Shown: piece after piece, positions 50,833-60,680 of the stretch
Layout: each line of letters begins with the position of its first letter
How positions within the stretch are numbered: position 1 is the first letter of the stretch
NCBI GenBank assembly: GCA_965656715.1
Contig: CBFHLR010000012.1
Location: 1-64,000 of the forward strand
DNA: 64,000 bases
Source: Coraliomargarita sp965656715
GTDB lineage: Bacteria > Verrucomicrobiota > Verrucomicrobiia > Opitutales > Coraliomargaritaceae
Direction: 5' to 3'
Notes under the pieces: generated by a model
The model's input: only the letters and a program-made list of their open reading frames with translations
Database searches by the model: none
Told to the model about the DNA's origin: nothing
Made by a program: the position numbers and the translations under genes

Positions 50833-51414
50833 TTAATCGAGGTTCAGCTTGGTGAGGCTGAGGGATTCGATACGAGCGAGTGCGGCTTCGATCGCGTGTT
50901 TGCGGCGACGAATGATCAAGGTCAGGAAGATGCCGGGCAGGGCGATGAAGAGTCCTGTCTGTGTCGTGATCAGTGCTTCGGAAATACCTGCAGCAACCAC
51001 GTCGACTGTTTCCGCTCCAGCGCTTGAGGAGAGACCCGCGAAAGTCGCGAGCATACCAATAACGGTTCCGAGTAGGCCCATGAGTGGAGCTGCGGCAACG
51101 AGTGTGTTGAGGAAGATTAACTGACGCTCGATCTTGTGAAGCATTGCTTGACGCACTTCTTCGAAACGATTGCGCACGTGCTTGGCTGCGCTGACGTTTT
51201 CCTGTGTGTAGCGAATGATCTCACCGGCGCGGCCCTTGGCTTTGCTTGGGTCGTAGATCCAGCTTAGCCATTCGGTTTCATTGCCGAGTTGCACATTGCC
51301 CTTGCGCAGGAATAGCAGCAGCTGAATGCCCATTGAGTAAATCACCAATGCCAGCAGGGCGAGTGGGATCATGACCCAGCCGCCGCTCACCCAGATGTCT
51401 ATGAATTTTTGCAT
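50833..51414 (-). CDS. exbB: ExbB/TolQ/MotA-family proton channel protein (small)
   Basis: A 193-residue protein with three membrane segments: WVMIPLALLALVIYSMGIQLLLFL near residue 13, LIFLNTLVAAAPLMGLLGTVIGMLATFAGL near 95, and ALITTQTGLFIALPGIFLTLIIRRR near 150. AAPLMGLLGTVIGM and the Thr-rich ITTQTGL are the ExbB motifs. It forms the proton channel with ExbD, downstream. Confidence 0.95.
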   Translation of the reverse strand: MQKFIDIWVSGGWVMIPLALLALVIYSMGIQLLLFLRKGNVQLGNETEWLSWIYDPSKAKGRAGEIIRYTQENVSAAKHVRNRFEEVRQAMLHKIERQLIFLNTLVAAAPLMGLLGTVIGMLATFAGLSSSAGAETVDVVAAGISEALITTQTGLFIALPGIFLTLIIRRRKHAIEAALARIESLSLTKLNLD

Positions 51415-51441
51415 GGGATGCTGTGCTGCAGAATGTGCGGC

Positions 51442-52851
51442 TTACTGATCCTTGTTCTTGGAGCCAACGACACCGTTGATGAAACCAACAGCGGATTGCT
51501 CCATGTCGCCGATCTTCTGACGAGCCATGCGGGAGAGCACGCCGTGAAGAATCAGAGCAGGAATCGCAACGACCAGTCCGAGTGCGGTGGTCACCAGCGC
51601 TTCGGAGATACCGGAGGAGAGGCTCTTCGCGTCACCGGTGCCGAAGATGGTGATCAGCTGGAAAGTCTTGATCATACCTGTCACGGTTCCGAGCAGACCG
51701 AGGAGCGGTGCTGCTGCTGCGGTGAGTGCCATGAATGGCAGGAAGCGTTCAAGCTTCGGGCGAACCGCGAGGATCTTTTCGTAAAGAATTTCTTCAAGCG
51801 TGCCGCGCTTTTCGTCGGCGCACTCAACACCCTTGCGGATGAGGTCACCGCCCGCGCCCGGCATGTCGGAAGCAATCTTGTGTGCTTCGTCTTGCTTGCC
51901 GGATTCAAGTGAGCTGAGAACCTTTTGGATCTGCTCAGGAGCTGCGGTTTTGAAGCTGACGATCTCACCGATCTTGATGAGGCCGAGGATCGCGCAAACT
52001 GCACCCAGACCAAGGATCACGTAACCGACGATGCCGCCCTGTTGGACACGCTCGCCGAGGCCGATGCTGCCTTGTTCGATCTTGAGTGCTTTGCCAAGTG
52101 TGACGTCGGCTGGAAGGTCACCTTCACCGGTTTCAACGAGTTGACGGATGCCCGCTGCGAACTCAGGGCCAGGCACTGCGACGGCTGCTTCGGCTGCGTT
52201 GAGCTTAGTCACTGCAAGGCCAGCAAGATCGGATTGGCTGGATGCGAAATAGACGTTCGGGCCGAAGGTGGCGAATTTACCTTCGACGATGTCGCCGTTG
52301 GGTGCGAGTGCGAGACCTTCGAACTGGTAACCACCGACTAGCTTTTCAAGACGGTCGAGTGCCACGCCGATGACTTCGACTTGCTTGGAGAAGCGGTCAG
52401 CTTGTGTCATGTCGGAGTCTTCCAGAGCGAGTTTCGCCTCTTTGGTTGCGTCCAAGTAGAGTTGCTGCTCGGAGTAGTCGATGCGTGTTTCGAAGGAGCG
52501 AACAAACTCATCGAGCAGGCTCGCTGCGTAGTCGTTTTGCGCTTTGATGCCGTCCACGCGTTCCTTGAGGCGGAGCAGGCCGCTCTCGGTGTTGTCGCGG
52601 AGGCGACGGAGGCGCTTGAGCTCGGTGTCTTGTTGACGCACTTCGTCTTCAAGCTTGGAGACTTCGCGGATGAGAGGGATCTTTTCCTTCGCGATCTCGG
52701 CGCGTGTTGTGCTGAGTTCTTTAATCGCCTGGTCGAGGTCAGCTTTGGCTTGTTGCTCGGCTTGGCTGAAGGATTGCGCGGATAGCTGGGCAAATGGCAG
52801 AGCAAGTGCGGCAGCGGTGAGCGCGAGAAGAGATTTTGCTTTAGTTTGCAT
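51442..52851 (-). CDS. Large ExbB-family protein with periplasmic coiled coil (TtpC/ExbB2-like)
   Basis: A 469-residue protein. Signal peptide (ending QLSA-QS) and a long coiled coil (residues about 28-130, AKADLDQAIKELSTTRAEIAKEKIPLIREVSKLEDEVRQQDTEL region) precede a MotA/TolQ/ExbB channel domain (about residues 265-455, LTAAAAPLLGLLGTVTGMIKTFQ and EALVTTALGLVVAIPALIL). Such extended ExbB proteins occur in the TonB2-type operons. It could brace the TonB complex across the periplasm. Confidence 0.92.
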   Translation of the reverse strand: MQTKAKSLLALTAAALALPFAQLSAQSFSQAEQQAKADLDQAIKELSTTRAEIAKEKIPLIREVSKLEDEVRQQDTELKRLRRLRDNTESGLLRLKERVDGIKAQNDYAASLLDEFVRSFETRIDYSEQQLYLDATKEAKLALEDSDMTQADRFSKQVEVIGVALDRLEKLVGGYQFEGLALAPNGDIVEGKFATFGPNVYFASSQSDLAGLAVTKLNAAEAAVAVPGPEFAAGIRQLVETGEGDLPADVTLGKALKIEQGSIGLGERVQQGGIVGYVILGLGAVCAILGLIKIGEIVSFKTAAPEQIQKVLSSLESGKQDEAHKIASDMPGAGGDLIRKGVECADEKRGTLEEILYEKILAVRPKLERFLPFMALTAAAAPLLGLLGTVTGMIKTFQLITIFGTGDAKSLSSGISEALVTTALGLVVAIPALILHGVLSRMARQKIGDMEQSAVGFINGVVGSKNKDQ

Positions 52852-52871
52852 GACGATGCGAAAGTTAGGCT

Positions 52872-53627
52872 TTAGTTAATGCGAGCAGGAACTGCGACGA
52901 ACTCAGGTTCGAGTCCTTCGTAGATGTCGATAAGCTTCTTGATTTGTGGTCCGGCACCAGCGATTTCCGGCCAATCCCAGCCTTCTGCACTTGGCACGCC
53001 GATACCTGCATAGCTGCCGGAATCATCCACATAGTAAGCCATTGCGAGGCCCCAGTAGATGGTGGTGACTTGCACGAGCTTGCCCTCGCTGATTTCGCGG
53101 GATTCGCTGGTAATTGTGAGTGTGGTGTTCCATTTGTCGGTTTGGCTGAGAATACCGACGATGTTTTGCACGCGCTCACCCATGGAGAGTTTGGTGTCTT
53201 CCGGATTGTCGGGCAGGCGACGAATGAGTGGCTTGAGCTTTTCGACCAGTGGCTCAGGCAGCGTCTTAACGATGGCCTTCATTTGAGTCTCGAGGGCGCC
53301 GATTTGGCCAAGCACGATAGCGGAGCCTGCTTCGAGTTCTTCTTTCTCCTCGGTCAGCTTTGTGCGATCCTCGGTGGCGGCAGTCGCAGTGTCTTCGAGT
53401 TCCTTGATCGCGTTGTTGAGGCGCTCAAGCTCGTTGGTCAGCAGCGTCTCTGTGTCTTTGAGGATAGATTGTTCTAGCTTCCAGTCGCTCTGCTCTTTAG
53501 AGATGAGCTGGTTGGTCTCGACCCACTGATCGAGCACGTTACGTGTGTTCTCCAGATCGTCCGCGTTGGCAATCTGCGTGAAGGAAGCGGCTCCGAGAGC
53601 TAGTCCGAGTAAAAGTTTTGCTTTCAT
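52872..53627 (-). CDS. DUF3450 periplasmic protein, first gene of the TonB operon
   Basis: A 251-residue exported protein with signal peptide (MKAKLLLGLALGAASFTQIANA) and a coiled coil (residues 38-110). The DUF3450 domain follows (LPDNPEDTKLSMGERVQNIVGILSQTDKWNTTLTI, then WGLAMAYYVDDSGSYAGIGVPSAEGWDWPEI). Its family always accompanies these large ExbB/ExbB/ExbD/TonB/TPR operons. The promoter must lie in 53628-53760, where 11-base-period repeats are seen. Confidence 0.9.
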   Translation of the reverse strand: MKAKLLLGLALGAASFTQIANADDLENTRNVLDQWVETNQLISKEQSDWKLEQSILKDTETLLTNELERLNNAIKELEDTATAATEDRTKLTEEKEELEAGSAIVLGQIGALETQMKAIVKTLPEPLVEKLKPLIRRLPDNPEDTKLSMGERVQNIVGILSQTDKWNTTLTITSESREISEGKLVQVTTIYWGLAMAYYVDDSGSYAGIGVPSAEGWDWPEIAGAGPQIKKLIDIYEGLEPEFVAVPARIN

Positions 53628-53704
53628 AAGGTTGAATGAAGGCGACGGAACTAGCAGAAAGGTTTTTGAAATGAAAGAAACGTAAAGTTAAGCTTCGGTG
53701 ACGA

Positions 53705-53733
53705 ATGTTACGTAAATGTGAAGTGAATGTGAG
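53705..53733. repeat. 11-base-period tandem motif upstream of the TonB operon
   Basis: ATGTTAC, GTAA, ATGTGAA, GTGA, ATGTGAG: three 7-base units with 4-base spacers. It resembles the units before the TonB receptor gene (35598-35635) but is inverted relative to this operon and also resembles the GTGAAAGTG low-complexity text in nearby gaps. Confidence 0.4.
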
Positions 53734-53816
53734 CGCTTCGTTTCGGGAATTTGCTATGGCTCGTTTGCTGTCACAATTGAGCGCGCTTTCAGGGGAGTAG
53801 ATTTTGATTTGTTGTG

Positions 53817-53897
53817 TAGGGGCGTGTCTTGACGCGCCCGCCTGACTGTGGGCGTTTGCTTTCGATTTGGCGGGCGTGCCAAGGCTCGCCCCTACGG
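53817..53897. repeat. TAGGGGCG inverted repeat before rnpB
   Basis: Left arm 53817-53842 (TAGGGGCGTG... GCGCCCGCC) and right arm 53869-53897 (GGCGGGCGTGCC... CGCCCCTACGG) are imperfect inverses with about 21 of 26 matching bases. A sister copy follows rnpB at 54365-54445; related pieces are at 46880-46927 and 47943-47992. Confidence 0.8.
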
Positions 53898-53954
53898 GTT
53901 TTGTTGTGTGAAATTCGCGCCTTGTCTTCTGCAGATGGATCGCGCAGCCTGCGA

Positions 53955-54355
<401 letters not shown>

Positions 54356-54364
54356 CATCTTCTT

Positions 54365-54445
54365 TAGGGGCGTGCGTTTCGCGCGCCCGTTCAATGTGTC
54401 ATGTAGACTTTATTTGTGGCGGGCGCGTCAAGTCGCGCCCCTACG
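54365..54445. repeat. TAGGGGCG inverted repeat after rnpB
   Basis: Arms 54365-54389 and 54420-54445 are imperfect inverses (TAGGGGCGTGCG... and ...CGCGCCCCTACG). The same family lies upstream of rnpB, so the RNA gene is bracketed by two copies. Confidence 0.8.
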
Positions 54446-54529
54446 TCCTCTACGATAAAGCAGTTGCATCGCGGGGCTGTGGGCGTTTACTGGCGCCTTT
54501 CACACTAACTTAACGAGCTTCAACACACT

Positions 54530-55708
54530 ATGATCGTAAAACCCCGTATCCGAGGATTTGTTTGTATTACCGCCCACCCAACTGGCTGTGAGGCCAAAGT
54601 TCGTCAGGAGATCGAAGTCGCCAAGGCGGCAAAGAAGGAGGGCGGGCCGAAGAAGGTTCTCGTGATCGGTGCTTCGACAGGATATGGATTATCGACGCGT
54701 ATCGCATCGGCCTTTGGCCACGATGCCGCTACCTTTGGTGTGTTCTTCGAGCGTCCATCGCTGAAGGGAAAGCCTGCTAGTGCGGGATGGTATAACTCAG
54801 TCGCGTTTGAAAAGGCCGCACATGAAGCGGGCCTGTATGCGAAGAGCATTAACGGTGATGCCTTCTCGAATGAGATCAAGGAGCAGACCATCGCTCAGGT
54901 CAAAGAAGACCTAGGCCAGGTCGATTTGGTGGTCTACAGCTTGGCGTCTCCGCGTCGCACCGACCCAACGACCGGTGAAACTTATAAGTCCTGCCTGAAG
55001 CCAACGGGTGATACCTTCACGAACCGCTCGCTGGATACCGATAAGGCTGAGGTGAACGAGGTGACTATCGAGCCTGCTGCGGGTGATGATATTGCGCACA
55101 CCATTAAGGTGATGGGTGGTGAGGACTGGGAGCTTTGGATGAAGGCGCTTTCTGAGGCAGGTGTGCTTGCTCCGGGTGCAAAGTCGGTTGCGTATTCTTA
55201 CATCGGGCCAGAAGTTACTTGGCCGGTTTATACAAATGGCACCATCGGTGCTGCGAAGAAGGATGTGGAGCGCGCGGCGGCAGCGATCACTGAAGCATAC
55301 GACTGCGAAGCGTATGTTTCCGTCAACAAGGCTGTGGTGACCCAAGCGAGTTCGGCGATTCCAGTCGTGCCATTGTATATCTCGATTTTGTTCAAGCTGA
55401 TGAAGGCGAAGGGCAATCACGAAGACTGCATCGAGCAGTCCGTCCGCTTGCTCAATGAACGTCTCTATGGTGGTGACCTGCAGCTCGATGATGCGGGCCG
55501 TATTCGTATCGACGACTGGGAGATGCAGGACGACATCCAGGCTGCGGTCGAAGAGATCTGGCCAAAGATCACGACTGAGACTTTGCGTGAGCTTTCTGAC
55601 TTTGATGGCTATCAGGAGAACTTTCTCAACCTCTTTGGCTTCGGTCTCAAGGGTGTCGATTACGACGCCGAGGTGGAAGTGGACCTGCCGCTGCCGAGTG
55701 CCAACTAG
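54530..55708 (+). CDS. fabV: Trans-2-enoyl-ACP/CoA reductase FabV
   Basis: Last step of fatty-acid elongation, using NADH. The 392-residue protein has VLVIGASTGYGLSTRIASAFGHDA near residue 42 (nucleotide-binding), GDAFSNEIK, VVYSLASPRRTDP, and the active site Y-x8-K in PVYTNGTIGAAKKD. SAIPVVPLYISILFKLMKAKG is the usual FabV segment. Family length is about 395-400. FabV is a triclosan-tolerant type of enoyl reductase in other bacteria. The next gene starts eight bases downstream. Confidence 0.95.
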   Translation: MIVKPRIRGFVCITAHPTGCEAKVRQEIEVAKAAKKEGGPKKVLVIGASTGYGLSTRIASAFGHDAATFGVFFERPSLKGKPASAGWYNSVAFEKAAHEAGLYAKSINGDAFSNEIKEQTIAQVKEDLGQVDLVVYSLASPRRTDPTTGETYKSCLKPTGDTFTNRSLDTDKAEVNEVTIEPAAGDDIAHTIKVMGGEDWELWMKALSEAGVLAPGAKSVAYSYIGPEVTWPVYTNGTIGAAKKDVERAAAAITEAYDCEAYVSVNKAVVTQASSAIPVVPLYISILFKLMKAKGNHEDCIEQSVRLLNERLYGGDLQLDDAGRIRIDDWEMQDDIQAAVEEIWPKITTETLRELSDFDGYQENFLNLFGFGLKGVDYDAEVEVDLPLPSAN

Positions 55709-55716
55709 AGTCTTAG

Positions 55717-56295
55717 ATGAGCCTAGAGGAGGAGCTTCGTGCACGCAGTAGTTCTGTCTGTGAGCTATGCTCTGCGACCGTTGGTTTGACTGTTTTGGAA
55801 GTCTCGCATGCGCCGGACTCCAGTTCGGATAGTCATGTGATGCTGTGCGCGACCTGTCGCGAACAGGTCGAGGGCGTTAACAAAATCGATGTGCACCACT
55901 GGCATTGCCTGAATGAGAGCATGTGGAGCGAAGTGCCTGCGGTGCAGGTTCTCGCGTGGCGCTTACTATCGAAGTTGAGCTCAAGTGAAGGCTGGGCCAG
56001 TGATTTGCTCGATTCGCTCTATCTTGAAGAAGAGCAGCAACAGTGGGCCGAAGCAGAGGCAACGGCGGAGGCCTCCGCGCTCAAGCATTATGATGCCAAC
56101 GGCGCACTGCTCCAGCCCGGCGACACGGTAACGCTCATTAAAGATCTCGTCGTGAAAGGCGGGGGCTTTACGGCGAAGCGTGGCACGCCCGTGCGAAATG
56201 TGACACTCGTTCATGACAACGCTGAGCAGTGTGAGGGCCGCGTGAATGGGCAACTCATCGTTATTTTAACCAAATATGTGAAAAAGGCGCACTAG
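55717..56295 (+). CDS. PhnA-domain protein
   Basis: A 192-residue protein of the PhnA/YjdM type. Zinc-ribbon cysteines are SVCELCSA and LCATCREQV, with HHWHCLNESMWSE between. The C-terminal PhnA beta domain is GALLQPGDTVTLIKDLVVKGGGFTAKRGTPVRNVTLVHDNAEQCEGRVNGQLIVILTKYVKK. Despite the name it is not a phosphonate enzyme; its role is unclear. Eight bases after fabV, so probably one transcript. Confidence 0.88.
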   Translation: MSLEEELRARSSSVCELCSATVGLTVLEVSHAPDSSSDSHVMLCATCREQVEGVNKIDVHHWHCLNESMWSEVPAVQVLAWRLLSKLSSSEGWASDLLDSLYLEEEQQQWAEAEATAEASALKHYDANGALLQPGDTVTLIKDLVVKGGGFTAKRGTPVRNVTLVHDNAEQCEGRVNGQLIVILTKYVKKAH

Positions 56296-56315
56296 CTCCT
56301 AAACTAATTAATCCA

Positions 56316-56987
56316 ATGTCTCGTAAACTACTTCCCATTCTTTGTTCGTTCGCTATTTTATTCTTCGCCGCTTGTGGCTCCAATGAGGAGGCCCGTTCGG
56401 CCGCCCAACCCGAAGTGGAAGCGCCCGTATTGGGTGAGCCGTCTGCGCCTGTTAAAGCGCCCGCCGGTGTGGAGCAAGTGGTGGATGTTCGTATTGTCAT
56501 GCAAACCTCTAAAGGTGACATTGAGGGCGTGCTGTATGCGACTAAAACGCCAGTGACTGTGGCGAATTTCCTGAATTTGGCACGACGTGGTTATTATGAT
56601 GGGCTGACTTTCCACCGCGTAATCAAGGACTTCATGATTCAAGGGGGCGATCCGCGCGGCAATGGCACTGGCGGGCCAGGTTACAAATTTGAAGATGAGA
56701 TTCGTCGCACACTGCGCCATGATGGTCCTGGCGTTTTTTCCATGGCGAACTCGGGCCCGCGCACCAATGGCAGTCAGTTCTTTATTACGCATGTCCAGAC
56801 GCCGTGGTTGGATAATCGCCACACGGTTTTTGGAAAAGTGACTAAAGGACAGCGTGTCGTGAATGCGATCCGTCAGGGTGACGCGATTGAGCGTATTGAG
56901 ATTTTGGATGCGACGGATGCCTTGTTTGAGGAACAGGCTGGGCGCATCAATGAGTGGAATGCCCGTCTGGCAGAGCTGGGCTATTAA
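56316..56987 (+). CDS. Peptidyl-prolyl cis-trans isomerase lipoprotein (cyclophilin type)
   Basis: A 223-residue lipoprotein (lipobox FAAC, Cys20) with a cyclophilin domain (residues about 58-200). Marks are GYYDGLTFHRVIKDFMIQGGDPRGNGTGGPGYKFEDE with the catalytic Arg in FHRV, GVFSMANSGPRTNGSQFFITHVQTPWLDNRHTVFGKV, and a linker rich in Ala/Pro/Glu. It should speed proline isomerisation of proteins in the periplasm. Confidence 0.95.
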   Translation: MSRKLLPILCSFAILFFAACGSNEEARSAAQPEVEAPVLGEPSAPVKAPAGVEQVVDVRIVMQTSKGDIEGVLYATKTPVTVANFLNLARRGYYDGLTFHRVIKDFMIQGGDPRGNGTGGPGYKFEDEIRRTLRHDGPGVFSMANSGPRTNGSQFFITHVQTPWLDNRHTVFGKVTKGQRVVNAIRQGDAIERIEILDATDALFEEQAGRINEWNARLAELGY

Positions 56988-57057
56988 AATAGAGTTGCCC
57001 GTGTCTGCCAAGCGGCTTTCATTTGGGGCAAACGGAACCTGCCGCACCCTTGCCTGA

Positions 57058-58461
57058 ATGCACCCGGACGAAGAGCCTCAACTGAAAATCTCGAAATTAC
57101 CCTTTTATGTGGGGGATGGCTTACTTGTCGCTACAGCGCTAGCGATTGCGATACTGGGAGATTGGCAGCTTACCGATATGCAGGTCGCGTATTGTGTGGT
57201 TGCGGTTGCCTTGGGCGCTGCGCTCACATGCCTGCCCTTCGTCGTGGAGTATTTCATGCGGGCCAAGGAGCAGTCCGAAGATCGAACTGCCGAGATGGAG
57301 CTTCTGAAGAAGCATCTCGCTGAGACCAGCAATGCCTTTGAGCAGGTGTCTGCCCGTTTTCGTGATCTTGAGGCACGTTTGTCGGCCAATGGCCAGGCCG
57401 ATGAGGTCGTGGTTGCCGCGGTGGATCAGAAATTGGCGGTCGTCGAGCAACTTCGCGAGCAGGTGCAAGCAGTTCGCTCTGATTTCGAGGGCAAATTGAC
57501 CGATCTTGAGAAGGCGATTCCTGCGCCGGTTGAGCTAGTGGATCCCGCGGTGTTGACAGGTCTTGAGCAGTCGGTTGCTGAGCTCCGGGCCAAGTTGGAT
57601 GTAGCACAGCAGGATCACGTCGATTTGGAGCCGCTCATGCTGAGTGTTGAACGCATTCAGACCATGTTGGATCAGCATACCGACCAACTCAATAAGTTGG
57701 AATCGATCGATCAAGAGGCGCAACCGAAGCGCGTGACACGAGGCCGACCTGCAAAGAAGAGTTTACTCCATCGAGCGATCAATGAAAAGCAGGATGTCTC
57801 GGCCAAGGCGGTGAAGCGTATAATTCGGGCGAAGAAGCTTTCAAGCGAGAGTGAGAGTGAGTCTGATTTGGCAGCTGAGAAGCAAGGCGAACAGAATGTG
57901 ACGGTGGAGCCTGTTGCTGAGCTTGAGGAAACTGAAGAAATACTTGCTCCGGAATCCGTAGTTGAAGAACCGATGCCAGAGCCAGAGCCAGAGCCAGAAG
58001 TGGATGTAATGATTGAGGGACTCGGTGAACTGATGGAGATCGAAGACGATGCGATCGAGGCCGAGCTTGCGAAATCGGAGGCCGAGCCCGAAGCGCAGGA
58101 GGCGCCGGCGGCAGCAGATGGTGAAGGCACGTCTGCAAGCGATTTATTCGGTGAAGCTCCTGCGACTACCGTGAGCCCAAAGCGTAAGTCACGCACTAAG
58201 AAAAAGGATGCGGTGCTGACGGTTAGTATCCTGATTGGAATTGGTAATAAGCCATTCCTGCGTGGCAGTGCTGCAGGCCTCACTTGGGAGCAAGGCATCG
58301 AAATGGATTTTCAGGAGATTGGTAAGTGGCGTTGGGTTGCACCGGAGGACTTGGATGAGCCCATTGAAGTGCAGATTTATCGCAACGACGAGGATCCGGA
58401 CCTGACAGGTAAATACACTTTGGAGCCGGGGCAAAAACTCGAACTGAGTCCGAAGTTCTGA
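57058..58461 (+). CDS. Hypothetical membrane protein with coiled coil and acidic repeats
   Basis: A 467-residue protein with two membrane segments near the N-terminus (about residues 22-37 and 43-65). Residues 72-215 form a coiled coil (KHLAETSNAFEQVSARFRDLEARLS). A basic stretch (PKRVTRGRPAKKSLLHRAINEKQDV) leads to an acidic region rich in EPEPEPEPE and EAELAKSEAEPEA. The C-terminus (about 395-467) is a folded domain: VLTVSILIGIGNKPFLRGSAAGLTWEQGIEMDFQEIGKWRWVAPEDLDEPIEVQIYRNDEDP. This resembles carbohydrate-binding-like CBM48/pullulanase N-domains. No function proposed. Confidence 0.75.
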   Translation: MHPDEEPQLKISKLPFYVGDGLLVATALAIAILGDWQLTDMQVAYCVVAVALGAALTCLPFVVEYFMRAKEQSEDRTAEMELLKKHLAETSNAFEQVSARFRDLEARLSANGQADEVVVAAVDQKLAVVEQLREQVQAVRSDFEGKLTDLEKAIPAPVELVDPAVLTGLEQSVAELRAKLDVAQQDHVDLEPLMLSVERIQTMLDQHTDQLNKLESIDQEAQPKRVTRGRPAKKSLLHRAINEKQDVSAKAVKRIIRAKKLSSESESESDLAAEKQGEQNVTVEPVAELEETEEILAPESVVEEPMPEPEPEPEVDVMIEGLGELMEIEDDAIEAELAKSEAEPEAQEAPAAADGEGTSASDLFGEAPATTVSPKRKSRTKKKDAVLTVSILIGIGNKPFLRGSAAGLTWEQGIEMDFQEIGKWRWVAPEDLDEPIEVQIYRNDEDPDLTGKYTLEPGQKLELSPKF

Positions 58462-58524
58462 TCTTCAAGATTATACATTGCCAGCTGAGCGTTCGCCTGT
58501 CTAAAAACTGATCTTCAAACTACC

Positions 58525-60045
58525 ATGTCGAACGACCCCATTTCTTCTATTGATCTTGATGAGCTGCTCGCGCTTTCACCGGATGCCGTGGTTGCGCACG
58601 ATATGGAATCGCGAGTTCTGTTCTGGAATCAGTCTGCAGAGAAATTGTATGGTTGGGCGGCTGATGAGATCCAAGGGCGCCCTGTTGAGCGGATTTTTTA
58701 TCTTGATAGTGCGGCGCACGAAGAGGCGATGCAGCAGCTCCGGGATCAGGGCGCGTGGGACGGTGAGCTTCGCCAAATTGATCGCGAAGGCGATGAGCAT
58801 TTGGTGCGTTCGCGTCAACGGTTGGTGCGCGACGCTGGGGGAAGCCCCAGTTATGTGCTCGCTTTCAATACCGATATTACCGAGTTGAAGAAACAGGAAG
58901 ATGCTGAAGAGCGTGCGCATCACGTGCGTTCTTCGAGTATTCTGGCCGGCGGGGTTGCTCACGAACTGAACAACGCGCTTGCGCCGATTATGCTCTCGTC
59001 GGCAATGCTCAAGCGCTCGATCGAAGATCCGAAGGCCCAGAACATGGTCGCGATGATCGAAAAGTGTGCCAACAAAGGCGCCGAGTTGATTTCCGATCTC
59101 CTTGCCTTTGAGCGTGGTCGTGGTGGTGGTTCCGATGTGATTCGCCGGACGCAAGTCGAGCGCGCGATCAAACGCGCCTGCGATGAATTTGTAAGCGAGG
59201 GCATCACCCTCAAGCTAGATGTGGTCGAAGACCTTTGGGAGTGTCGAGGTGAGCCGACCGAGTTGGCGAAAGTGTATCAGGCCGTGGTGCAAAACGCCTG
59301 CGAGGCCATGCCGGATGGCGGGGTCTTACAGATTCAAGTTGGCAACCGTCTGTTCGATGAGAACTTCGAGAATCTCGCACCCGAGGCGAAGGCAGGTGCA
59401 TATGTCTCCTTCGTTTTTACGGATACCGGATTTGGTATCGAGAATAGTATTCTCAATCGTGTGGCCGAACCCTTCTTTACCACCAAGGAGCCCAAGCAGG
59501 GACGTGGCTTTGGCTTGTCCAGTGCACAAGCGATCATCAAGGGGCACAAGGGCTTCATGGTCCTTGAGAGCGAGCATGGTCAAGGCACGACGCTGAGTAT
59601 TTTTATTCCTGCTGACATTTCTGCAGAAAAGGTCAAAGGATCGGCGCCGCCATTCCCAGTGACTAAAGAGGGCAATGGGAAACTCGTCTTGGTGGCGGAC
59701 GACGAATTCTTTATCCGCGAGACCATCAAAAAGACGCTCGAAGAGCGTGGTTACGATGTGATTACCGCACAGGACGGCACCGAGGCCTTGGCGATTTTTG
59801 CGAGCCGTATTAGTGAGATCGATTTGGTGGTCACCAATGTGGAGATGCCCTTCATGGATGGTCCGGCATTGTGCCGTGCATTGAAGAAGCTCAAGCCTGA
59901 GGCGCGAGTGCTCGTTTCCAGCGGACACAAGCAGCAGGAGAAGATTCAGGAAATCAAATCCTCAGGCGTGCGACATTTCTTGGCTAAGCCCTACACCGCC
60001 GACAATCTGGCAGATCGTGTGCACGCGATCCTGTCTGAAGTTTAA
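58525..60045 (+). CDS. PAS histidine kinase with C-terminal degenerate receiver
   Basis: A 506-residue soluble sensor kinase. PAS domain (residues about 10-125, VVAHDMESRVLFWNQSAEKLYGWAADEI), a HisKA region with His146 in GGVAHELNNALAPIM, and a HATPase (N-box AVVQNACEAMPDGG, G1-like FTDTGFGIENSI, G2 GFGLSSAQAIIKGHKG). The receiver (residues 386-506) keeps the DD pair (VADDEFF, 392-393) and the Lys (AKPYT, K488), but the phosphoacceptor Asp is Asn438 (VTNVEMP; codon AAT 59836-59838). The receiver should therefore not accept phosphate by the normal route. A partner response regulator is not adjacent. Confidence 0.93.
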   Translation: MSNDPISSIDLDELLALSPDAVVAHDMESRVLFWNQSAEKLYGWAADEIQGRPVERIFYLDSAAHEEAMQQLRDQGAWDGELRQIDREGDEHLVRSRQRLVRDAGGSPSYVLAFNTDITELKKQEDAEERAHHVRSSSILAGGVAHELNNALAPIMLSSAMLKRSIEDPKAQNMVAMIEKCANKGAELISDLLAFERGRGGGSDVIRRTQVERAIKRACDEFVSEGITLKLDVVEDLWECRGEPTELAKVYQAVVQNACEAMPDGGVLQIQVGNRLFDENFENLAPEAKAGAYVSFVFTDTGFGIENSILNRVAEPFFTTKEPKQGRGFGLSSAQAIIKGHKGFMVLESEHGQGTTLSIFIPADISAEKVKGSAPPFPVTKEGNGKLVLVADDEFFIRETIKKTLEERGYDVITAQDGTEALAIFASRISEIDLVVTNVEMPFMDGPALCRALKKLKPEARVLVSSGHKQQEKIQEIKSSGVRHFLAKPYTADNLADRVHAILSEV

Positions 60046-60069
60046 GTATTCGATTGGACTGATGCTTCG

Positions 60070-60324
60070 ATGTTGTGGCACGTTTATATGATCCGCTGTG
60101 TGGATCGCAGCTTGTATACCGGAATTGCGAAGGATGTGGAGCGTCGTTTTGGTGAGCATTGCTCAGGAGGCCCCAGGGGCGCCAAATACCTGCGTGGCCG
60201 CGGTCCGTTGGACTTGGTCTATCAGCGTGAAGTCGGCAGCCATTCGGAAGCGCTCAAGGAGGAGCGCCGGATCAAGCGCCTGACGAAGACACAAAAAGAG
60301 CGCCTCCTGCTGGAAGGCGCTTAG
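60070..60324 (+). CDS. GIY-YIG domain protein (UPF0213)
   Basis: An 84-residue protein of the YhbQ/UPF0213 type. HVYMIRCVDRSLYTGIAKDVERRFGEH is the GIY-YIG-like core (YMI... YTG with the catalytic Arg following), and AKYLRGRGPLDLVYQREVGSHSEALKEERRIKRLT completes it. Free-standing GIY-YIG proteins of this size may nick DNA, but the role is unproven. It ends ten bases before the 3' end of tmRNA and is convergent with it. Confidence 0.9.
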   Translation: MLWHVYMIRCVDRSLYTGIAKDVERRFGEHCSGGPRGAKYLRGRGPLDLVYQREVGSHSEALKEERRIKRLTKTQKERLLLEGA

Positions 60325-60333
60325 TTTTGAAGT

Positions 60334-60680
<347 letters not shown>

